Shown here: positions 8,860 to 16,200 of the stretch, piece after piece
Layout of the letters: the number at the start of each line of letters is the position of its first letter
Numbering within the stretch: the stretch's first letter is position 1
DNA from: CAYQTE01 sp964420285
GTDB lineage: Bacteria; Planctomycetota; Phycisphaerae; Tepidisphaerales; Tepidisphaeraceae
Direction of reading: 5' to 3'
Assembly (NCBI GenBank): GCA_964420285.1
Contig: CAYQTE010000014.1
Location: 22,060-86,059 of the forward strand
Length of the DNA: 64,000 nt
Program-made: the position numbers and the translations under genes
Notes under the pieces: generated by a model
What the model saw: the letters and a program-made list of their open reading frames with translations, nothing else
The model's database searches: none
What the model was told of the DNA's origin: nothing

Positions 8860-10056
8860 ATGAAATACGCCATCATCATCCCCGACGGTGCCGCCGATGA
8901 ACCCCTCCCGCAACTGGCCGGCAAAACGCCCCTGGAAGCCGCCAACATCCCCAACATGGATCGCATCGCCACCACCGGCCGGCAGGGCACTGCGCAAACC
9001 GTTCCCGACGGTTTCGAGAGCGGCAGCGATGTCGCCATCATGTGCCTGCTCGGCTACGACCCGGCGAAATTCCACACCGGCCGTGCCCCCCTCGAAGCCG
9101 CCGCACAACGAATCCCACTCGCTCCCACCGATTGGGTCTTCCGCTGTAATCTGGTCACGACGTCCGACGGTCTGATGAAGGACCACTCTGCCGGTGGCAT
9201 CGGCGATGCCGAGGCACAAAAGCTCATCCGCGATCTGGAAAAATCGCTTCATCTGGCCGGCTGGGAGTTTTATACAGGTGTAAGCTATCGCAATCTCCTG
9301 GTCTATCGCGGCGGTGAGACGTTCGACCTTGCCACCATCCCGCCCCACGAAATCCCCGAGCAGCCCATCGCCAAACACCTCCCGCGCGGCAAGGGCAGTC
9401 AGATTCTCCGCGATATCATGGAATCCTCCCAGCGACTCTTCGCCGAGCACGAGATCAACCAGGTCCGCCGCGAAACCGGCCACAACCCCGCCACCCAGGT
9501 CTGGCTCTGGGGACAGGGCCACGCTCCGGCCATGCCCAAATTCCGCGACCGCTTCCACGTCAACTCCGGCTGCATGATCACCGGCGTCGATCTGCTCCGC
9601 GGTCTGGCCGTGTTGCTCGGCTGGGACGTCCGCGAAGTCGCCGGCATGACCAGTTTCCACGATACCAACTACGCCGAACAGGGCCGGGTCACGGCCGAAA
9701 TGCTCGACAAATACGACCTGGTCTTCTCCCACATCGAGGCCCCCGACGAAGCCTCGCACCAGGCCGATTTCCGCACCAAGGTACAGTCCATCGAGCACAT
9801 CGACAAATACATCGTCGGCCCGGTCCTGGAGAAGCTGAAAACCTTCGACGAGTGGCGCATCCTGGTCATGCCCGACCACCCCACCAACATCGCCACCCGC
9901 CGCCACGGCCGCTCGCCCACCCCCTTCGCCATGGCCGGCACCCGCGTCAGCGGCATCGTCCAACTCCCCTACAACGAGCGCAACGCCGCTTCAACTGGCC
10001 TTGCCATCACCCACGGCCACGAACTGATGGACTATTTCCTGCACGCAGGAGCGTAG
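8860..10056 (+). CDS. apgM: Cofactor-independent phosphoglycerate mutase family protein (possible homoserine kinase substitute)
   Basis: A member of the archaeal-type 2,3-bisphosphoglycerate-independent mutase group in the alkaline phosphatase superfamily. The metal-binding start (IIPDGAADEP), the conserved PNMDRIA, the SDVAIMCLLGYDP phosphoserine-type region and the C-terminal MPDHPTN and ITHGHE motifs are present. In many bacteria a gene of this subgroup sits directly after hom and is annotated as a proposed homoserine kinase. Here it follows hom by 15 bases with no thrB visible, so that role is plausible but unproven. Length is 398 residues. Confidence 0.87.
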   Translation: MKYAIIIPDGAADEPLPQLAGKTPLEAANIPNMDRIATTGRQGTAQTVPDGFESGSDVAIMCLLGYDPAKFHTGRAPLEAAAQRIPLAPTDWVFRCNLVTTSDGLMKDHSAGGIGDAEAQKLIRDLEKSLHLAGWEFYTGVSYRNLLVYRGGETFDLATIPPHEIPEQPIAKHLPRGKGSQILRDIMESSQRLFAEHEINQVRRETGHNPATQVWLWGQGHAPAMPKFRDRFHVNSGCMITGVDLLRGLAVLLGWDVREVAGMTSFHDTNYAEQGRVTAEMLDKYDLVFSHIEAPDEASHQADFRTKVQSIEHIDKYIVGPVLEKLKTFDEWRILVMPDHPTNIATRRHGRSPTPFAMAGTRVSGIVQLPYNERNAASTGLAITHGHELMDYFLHAGA

Positions 10057-10120
10057 CGCGCGGGGGGGCCGTTCGTTGCGGCAGAGCCTTCCAGCGGTGG
10101 ATTTCACTCGCCGGATTGAA

Positions 10121-10217
10121 GATGACAAGGTGACTTGGTGACACGGTGACAAGGTGAAGGAACCACCGCCCCTCGTCTTGTCACCCTGTCACCCTGTCAT
10201 CCTGTCATCCTGTCATC
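10121..10217. repeat. GTGACA/TGTCACC heptad repeats, inverted
   Basis: Five to six GGTGACA-type units on the left (ending GGTGAAGG) face an inverted run of TGTCACCC/TGTCATCC units on the right, making a potential long hairpin between apgM and the sigma factor gene. A similar run (GTCACC units) lies at 63837-63875. It could act as a bidirectional terminator or be a simple dispersed repeat. Confidence 0.6.
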
Positions 10218-10281
10218 CGCCGGCCAGGAAAAAAATCTCGGAATTTCGCGCGCGCAACGCCCGCCAAAAGCGTCTATATAG

Positions 10282-10926
10282 ATGAACGGGAGCGAGCGAT
10301 TGATCGAAACGGATCAGGTGCTGGTCGAACTCAGCCGCCAAGGCGACCGCCGGGCGTTTGATGAGATCGTTCGACGCACCGGCAAGTGGATTTACGCGCG
10401 CCTCTATCTGGAAACCGGCAATCCCGAACTGGCCGAGGATTTGACGCAGGATACCTACCTGCTGGCGTGGCGGTGCATCGGGAAGCTGTCGCAAGGGGCA
10501 TCCATGCGCGGCTGGCTGGCTTCCGTGGCCAATCGCGTGGCCGTCGATGCCGCACGCCGCCGCCATCGCATAAAACGCGGCGGGTTCCTTCGCATTGTCC
10601 CCTTGGGCAATGCCGAGTCGGAAAGCGCCGCCGCTCGTGACAAGGGGTTGTCACCCTCGGAACTGGCCGAACGCCAGGAGCAGGCCGCACGGCTCTTGCT
10701 GGCCATGCGTCAGCTCCCCGAGGAATATCGCCAGGTGCTGGCCCTGCGTTATCTGGCCGGCGCCGACTACAACACCATCGCTCGCCAATTGGCGGTGAGC
10801 AATGGTTCATTACGTGGGCTACTTGCACGAGGGCTCGACACGCTGCGGCAATACATCGACCCCGAATCCTGCGGGATCGAGACCGCCGATCAAGAGGTGG
10901 ACAACAATGACGCCGCTCATTCCTGA
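10282..10926 (+). CDS. ECF-type RNA polymerase sigma factor
   Basis: An alternative sigma factor of 214 residues with region 2 (FDEIVRRTGKWIYARLYLE to DLTQDTYLLAWRCIGKL) and region 4 (LPEEYRQVLALRYLAGADY, then an ARQLAVSNGSLRGLLARG helix-turn-helix). The YNTIARQL spacing is typical. The downstream 1606-residue protein starts with an HxxxCxxC anti-sigma motif and is its probable membrane partner. The intervening genes and repeats look like later insertions or duplications. The short tail overlaps an ATG whose product begins MTPLIPDQLPT (see repeat entry). Confidence 0.92.
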   Translation: MNGSERLIETDQVLVELSRQGDRRAFDEIVRRTGKWIYARLYLETGNPELAEDLTQDTYLLAWRCIGKLSQGASMRGWLASVANRVAVDAARRRHRIKRGGFLRIVPLGNAESESAAARDKGLSPSELAERQEQAARLLLAMRQLPEEYRQVLALRYLAGADYNTIARQLAVSNGSLRGLLARGLDTLRQYIDPESCGIETADQEVDNNDAAHS

Positions 10927-10940
10927 CCAACTCCCGACCC
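10894..10940 (+). repeat. Junction repeat, copy 1 (MTPLIPDQLPT start)
   Basis: The segment GAGGTGGACAACAATGACGC onward encodes the sigma factor's last residues and, in another frame, an ATG followed by TPLIPDQLPT. A diverged copy occurs at 12889-12935, and a shorter one at ~11887-11905. In each case the palindromic repeat follows within 20-130 bases. It appears to be a relic 5' end of a coding sequence copied with the surrounding unit. Confidence 0.6.
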
Positions 10941-10962
10941 CATCCGCCGCTCGGCTGGTTCT

Positions 10963-11131
10963 ATCCCCTCCCCTTGTACTCAGGGGGAGGGTGAGGGTGG
11001 GGGTCGAATTGGAGAACCGCCCCGCACTCAAAGACCCCTCACCCAAACCCTCTCCCCGCTTACAGGGCGAGGGGGAAAGAGCGCAAGTCGCCGGGCATTA
11101 TCCGTGCCCATCCGTGCCCATCCGTGGTTCA
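10963..11131 (+). repeat. GC-rich palindromic repeat, copy 1
   Basis: About 170 bases: a CCCTCCCCTTGTACTCAGGG arm with GAGGGTGAGGGTGGGGGT, a central AGAACCGCCCCGCA-type stretch, an inverted arm (CCCTCACCC...CAGGGCGAGGGGGAAAGAGCG), then GCCGGGCATT and tandem ATCCGTG units. It is nearly identical to copies at 11943 and 13053. Its last bases supply the ATG of the following gene. Confidence 0.9.
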
Positions 11132-11902
11132 ATGCTCTTCCGCTCCGCGTTCGCATTTCTGGCCGTCCTCGTCATGGTCGCCATCTGCCATGCCGCCCAG
11201 CCGGCCACCGGGGCCTCTCCTTCCCAATCGGCCGCGACAACCTATCCGCACACCATTGACCTGACCGGCACCACGCGACCCGCGGACGATCTCCACTACT
11301 TTGCGACGCCGCCGACGCCGGTCATGGTGACGCTGAATTACACGGGCACATCGATCGAGGAAGTGCTGAACGATCTGTCCAGAAAAACGGGATATATCTT
11401 CGTCAAGACGGCGCCGGTGGGAGGCAGGATCACTCTGCGATCCGAAAAGCCGGTCTCCAGCGACGAAATGCTCCCGTTTCTCGACGCCGCCCTCGAGGCC
11501 GACGACTACGGGGTGCTGCCAATGGGCCGCGTCCTAGTGATCGACACCCGGATCGACCTTACCTTTATTGGCCTATCCGGTCCGGCCTTTCGCATCGGCA
11601 CCGATCCGGACCAGATCCCCGACACCGACAACGTGATTGCCCATCAGATCATCCCCGTAAAGAACCTCCCCGCGGATCAACTGCTGAAGGAGCTCCGCTC
11701 GTCGGTGCCGGATATCAATGTCGACGCTCCCGATTACACCACACCGCCGTCCGGCAACCTGATAATTGCCAACGATACACCCCACAACGTCAGGCGCGTC
11801 CTCCAGGCGGTTCGGAACCTGGACAAGCCGCCGACAACCGGCCCGACAACGACTCCCGCCACCATGCCGCACGCAGAAAGCGGATCGCGAGGTGGACAAT
11901 GA
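11132..11902 (+). CDS. Secreted protein with STN/secretin-N-like domains (paralog 1)
   Basis: A 256-residue product beginning MLFRSAFAFLAVLVMVAICH, a clear signal peptide. It has a ~75-residue STN-like domain (VTLNYTGTSIEEVLNDLS to ...GVLPMGRVLVIDTRID), the fold found at the N-termini of secretins and TonB receptors. A secretin N1-like domain follows (HQIIPVKNLPADQLLKELRS to ...NVRRVLQAVRNLDKPP). There is no pore domain, so it is not itself a secretin. The ATG lies exactly at the end of the palindromic repeat, so its native 5' region has probably been replaced. The stop overlaps the ATG of the next paralog. The function is unknown; it may interact with the anti-sigma/DUF4349 protein, which carries a similar secretin-like segment. 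Confidence 0.72.
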   Translation: MLFRSAFAFLAVLVMVAICHAAQPATGASPSQSAATTYPHTIDLTGTTRPADDLHYFATPPTPVMVTLNYTGTSIEEVLNDLSRKTGYIFVKTAPVGGRITLRSEKPVSSDEMLPFLDAALEADDYGVLPMGRVLVIDTRIDLTFIGLSGPAFRIGTDPDQIPDTDNVIAHQIIPVKNLPADQLLKELRSSVPDINVDAPDYTTPPSGNLIIANDTPHNVRRVLQAVRNLDKPPTTGPTTTPATMPHAESGSRGGQ

Positions 11903-12906
11903 TGCCGCGTAACCATAAGGAATGCCCGACGTTGTCGCCGGCTCCGCTCTTTTCCCCTCCCCTTGTACTCAGGGGGAGGGTGAGGGTGGGGGTTAATTCG
12001 CAGAACCGCCCCGCATTCAAAGACCCCTCACCCCAACCCTCTCCCCGGGTACAGGGCGAGGGGGAAAGAGCGCGAGCCGCCGGGCATTATCCGTGCCCAT
12101 CCGTGCCCATCCGTGGTTCAATCCTCTTCCGCTCCGCCGCCGCATTTTTCGTCGCTCTCATCATGGTCGCGATCACGTACGCGGCCGAGCCAACAACGAT
12201 GCCGCAATTGCTCCCCGATGGCCCCGCAACAACCACCGGCACCGGCATCGCCGCTCCCACCACCGTGATCGCGGTACATTTCAGGAACGCCTCCATCAGC
12301 CAGGTTCTGGATGATCTGTCCGCCAAGGGAGGATTCACCATCGTCAAACTTGCCCCGGTCTCGGGCAGGATCACGCTCCAGAGCCCCAATCCTATTCCCC
12401 GGGACGATATTCCGGCCATGCTCGACATGGCGCTGCAAGTCGACGGCTGGGGCGTGCTGCGGCAGGGTGACACATTGACCATCGATACCCTCGACAACCT
12501 GCCGAAAAACCGCTTCGCTCGCCCCGCGTCCTCGCTGCCGGGCAAGCCACCCCCCACAACCATGTTGACTCTCAATTTCCACAACGTGGCGCCCGATGCG
12601 GTTTTGAGCTACGTGGCGGAGAAGTCCGGATATATCGTCATCAAGAAGGTACTCATCCCCGGCCGCGTCACTTGCGCATCGCCGCAACCTGTTTCGTCCG
12701 ACGATATCGGGGCTGTGCTCGGCATCGCGCTGGCGCCCGACGGCGTTGGCGTGGTGCAGGTGGGCAATATCCTGATCTGCGACACCATCGCCAATCTGCC
12801 TGGCGATCTTGACGATTATTCTCCGGCCGCGACAACCCTGCCCGCCGCGGCTTCCCACGCCGCCCCAACCACCTCGGCCACCGGCCCACGAGGTGGACAA
12901 CGATGA
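11899..12906 (+). CDS. Secreted protein with two STN-like domains (paralog 2), repeat inside 5' coding region
   Basis: Two successive STN-like domains are visible: VIAVHFRNASISQVLDDLSA to ...TLTIDTLDNL, and MLTLNFHNVAPDAVLSYVAE to ...ILICDTIANL. They are paralogous to the domain of the preceding gene. The hydrophobic stretch FRSAAAFFVALIMVAITYA resembles its neighbour's signal peptide, but where the neighbour has ATG this gene has ATC. The nearest ATG (11899) overlaps the upstream stop and places ~70 residues encoded by the palindromic repeat in front of the signal. Either translation starts at 11899 with a strange leader, or at a non-ATG codon near 12121. The gene may therefore be poorly expressed. 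Confidence 0.6.
   Translation: MMPRNHKECPTLSPAPLFSPPLVLRGRVRVGVNSQNRPAFKDPSPQPSPRVQGEGERARAAGHYPCPSVPIRGSILFRSAAAFFVALIMVAITYAAEPTTMPQLLPDGPATTTGTGIAAPTTVIAVHFRNASISQVLDDLSAKGGFTIVKLAPVSGRITLQSPNPIPRDDIPAMLDMALQVDGWGVLRQGDTLTIDTLDNLPKNRFARPASSLPGKPPPTTMLTLNFHNVAPDAVLSYVAEKSGYIVIKKVLIPGRVTCASPQPVSSDDIGAVLGIALAPDGVGVVQVGNILICDTIANLPGDLDDYSPAATTLPAAASHAAPTTSATGPRGGQR
11943..12120 (+). repeat. GC-rich palindromic repeat, copy 2
   Basis: Same organisation as copies 1 and 3, with only scattered differences (for example GGTTAATTCGCAGAACC in the centre). It is read in frame by the gene starting at 11899. The three copies precede the two STN-domain genes and the anti-sigma gene respectively, so the unit repeat-gene appears to have been duplicated or repeatedly inserted. 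Confidence 0.9.
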
Positions 12907-12935
12907 CGCCACTGATACCTGACCAGCTCCCGACC
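12889..12935 (+). repeat. Junction repeat, copy 2 (MTPLIPDQLPT start)
   Basis: Diverged duplicate of the 10894 segment; the ATG at 12903 again starts MTPLIPDQLPT. The following frame runs through palindromic repeat copy 3 and ends at 13295 without recognisable domains, so it is treated as a relic, not a gene. Confidence 0.55.
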
Positions 12936-13052
12936 TGCACCAACTCAACGCTCAAGCGGAGCAAATGCGATTTGACCACGGATTACACGGATAAACACGG
13001 ATCAGATTGGGGCCATTCTTCTTATCCGCGCCCATCCCGCGATTGCCTCTTG

Positions 13053-13221
13053 TCCCCTCCCCTTGTACTCAGGGGGAGGGTAAGGGTGGGGGTCGATTCG
13101 CAGAACCGCCCCGCATTCAAAGACCCCTCACCCCAACCCTCTCCCCGAGTACAGGGCGAGGGGGAAAGAGCGCGAGCCGCCGGGCATTATCCGTGCCCAT
13201 CCGTGCCCATCCGTGGTTCAA
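13053..13221 (+). repeat. GC-rich palindromic repeat, copy 3
   Basis: Third near-identical copy, preceded by an extra AT-richer ATCCGTG-like tract (GGATTACACGGATAAACACG). It lies in the 5' region of the anti-sigma gene at 13292, about 70 bases before its ATG. Confidence 0.9.
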
Positions 13222-13291
13222 TTCTTCTCTGCGTCCTCCGCGTCTCTGCGGTTAATCCTGAATTTCCCCCCGGCACCTTTCGAGGTACACC

Positions 13292-16200
13292 ATGACCGAA
13301 CAAATCAATGAACACGTCTGGTTCGAGGAACGCATGGCCGCACAACTGGCCGGTGGGCTGGCGGGTGACGAGGCCGAGCGGTTTGGCACACATGCGGCCG
13401 CGTGCGCGCGGTGTTCGGGGGTGATGGATCAACTGCGCCGTTTCGACGCCGCCCTGGTGCGGTCGTTCGATCCGCACCGGGCCGACGGCATCGAGGAGCG
13501 CATCATCGGCCGCCTGAGCCGCGTCCCGGCCCGCAAACGGCTGCTGCGCCTGCCGCACATGCCGCAAATGAAGGTTCATCCCATGGTCCGCCGCGCCGGC
13601 TCGGCCGTCGCCGCCGCCATCATCATGGGTGCCATCGGCTACGTCGCCGAACCCGCCCTCACAGGCGGGCAGGTCCGCCTGCCCCAATCCCTCGCGTGGC
13701 TCAGGACGGCCGGCAACAAGTTGGCGATGGTCAAGTCCGCTGCCAACATGCACTCGATCGGCATGGCGATGGCCGGTTATGCGAAGGATCAAACTGACGC
13801 ATGGCCGGCGTATACGGGCTTCGAGGGGTACCCAATCGCGGTCAACTCATCGGCCAGTCAGGCCACAAAGTCTGGCCAAATCGAGAGGCTGACCCAAGCC
13901 GCCAACAATTATATCGAAGACGGCAAATACGAGGATGGGCTGGGTGTCATCGATCAGATTCTCGATCTCGACCCCCACAACGAATACGCCAAGAACCTGC
14001 ATCTGCTGGTGCAGGACAAGGCCGTTCTCAACCACCAGAAAACGTACCACGACGAGCAGCTTCAGAATTTCTCGACTTTGGACATGGATGCGGAGCAGAA
14101 GAAAGTCCCGTACGCTAATATCCAGGCCGCCCATGGCTTCGACACGACCCCAGGCACGATCGCCGGCCAGAGCCTGAACGCAAAAGTGCCCGTGCGCTAC
14201 GGTAATGATCCAAGCCAGATTGCCGACAGCCAACAGGTCATCACGCAGGTTATGCCACTCAGGAGCATTCCTTCCGGGCAGATCGCGCCCGAACTGAAGG
14301 CGGCGCTGTCGCCCGAGGCCGTCGTGACGTCCAACAATGGCGCCAATGTGGTGATCGTCACGGATACGTCGCACAACATTAAGCGTGCCGCCGAGATGAT
14401 CGAGGGTCTGGACAGGCCGAGCGCTCTGCCCAACAGCGCCACCGCCGCCCCCGCCGAGATCAAGTCGTACGCCTCGGCCGGATTCAAGGCGGATGGCACC
14501 ATCGACCCGACCTTCGCGTTGGCGGCCCCCGCCGCCGATCAAGGCGGCCAAGGCCAACCCGGCCGGGGCGGCCGGGGCGGCGGAGGTGGCGGCCGCGGCA
14601 GCACAAGCAGCCTTGGCGGCACAAGCAGTCTCGGCTCGTCGGCGGGGACTGCGGCCAACCCGCTGTATTGGAACAACAACTTCGCACTCGCCGGCAACAA
14701 CGGTGCTACGCTTGACACAAATGGCAACAACGTGACCCTCAACGTCGGCAGTCTCGACTTTGGCGGCATTAACAAGGTCGGCGTTGGCACTCTCGCGCTC
14801 GGCGGCAACAACACCTACACCGGCCAAACTACGGTCGGCGCGGGCTCGCTCGTCGGCGGAGGCAAGCTCGACAGCACCAGCGCCGATATGTACCGCAACC
14901 GTTCCGTCGCGGTCACCGGCGCAAACAGCGGCTTCACACAGGCCCCGGAAACGCCCGCCCCGGACACCATCGGCGGCGCGGCCTCCAATCCGCCAGCCTC
15001 AGACAACGGCCTCACGACCCCCGTGTTCAATCGTCGCGACGTTGGCGGGAGCGGCCTCATCGTCGCCGGAGGCGTGCTGAGTTGGCCCTCGCCGGCCGCC
15101 CCCTCCGCCCCAACCTATTTCCGGCCGGCGACGGATGCGCGGAACAGCGAGGCCGGGCGGCCGTCGATGTATGCCAGCACACTGCCCGATGTTGCCAAAC
15201 AGGCCGAGAAGGAAAGCGTGACGAGCGATGACCTCTTGTCGCAAATGAAACTCCGCCGCAGCGAGGACTTGGGGCAGGCTTCCATTGCGACCGACGCCAA
15301 CAAGAAGGATATCCCGACCGATGAGGCCGCGAAGACGGCGGACGCCGCCAAAGCGGCCGGCGAGAGCGAAAAGGGCGTAACAACACCGGTCCAGCCGACG
15401 GCAATAGCCGCGCCCGTTTCCGCAGCGCCAAGTACGCCCTCGGATACAACGTCCTTGGCCACTCAGCTAAACTCTGCGAACAAAGACTTCTACGGCTCGG
15501 ACGATAGCAGCGCTGGCGGTCTGGTTATGAACGGCGGCACCGCGTTGCTCACCGGCTCCGGCAACACGTTTGGAATCAGTCCGGGCGGCGCGTACGTCAA
15601 TTCGACGGAGCTGGTCGCCAACGGCGGCAACCCGACCTTGGCTGCGCGCAATCCGGGCGGCACATCCTCCGCCACCACCCCCCCGTCGGCCGGGCCTGGC
15701 GCGGCGAATAGTGGCAAACCCACCACCGGCGGCGGCGCGCCAGTGCAGCCGGCCGCGCAACCGCCCGCGCCGGCACAGAAGCCCGCGCAGCAGCAGGCGG
15801 CCGGGCCGATCATCATTCGTAACGGCAGCATGGAATTCGAGGTGCCCAACTTCGAAGTGGCCGTCATCATGATCCAATCCGTCATCACCAATGAAGGCGG
15901 ATATATCGCGACCAACGATTCGCAGAAACTGGCCAACGGGAAGATGCAGGGTTCGGTGACGCTGCGCGTGCCGCCGCAGAATCTGGACGATCTGGTCATC
16001 AAGCTCCGGCCGCTGGGGGATATCAAGGGGCAGAAGATCGCCGCCCAGGACATCACCAAGGATTACACCGATCTGCAAAGCGAACTGCGCGCCGCCGAGG
16101 CCATGCAGGACCGCCTCATCGACGATATCAAGAACGGCAAGGGTGAGATGAAGGATCTGGTTGCGGCCGAGCAGCAACTGGGCCAGTGGCGCGAGAAGAT

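Noticed and set aside
7801..9963. 720-codon open frame on the minus strand
   Set aside because: Antisense to hom and apgM; Gly/Asp/Val-rich composition typical of reverse-strand shadows, no domain.
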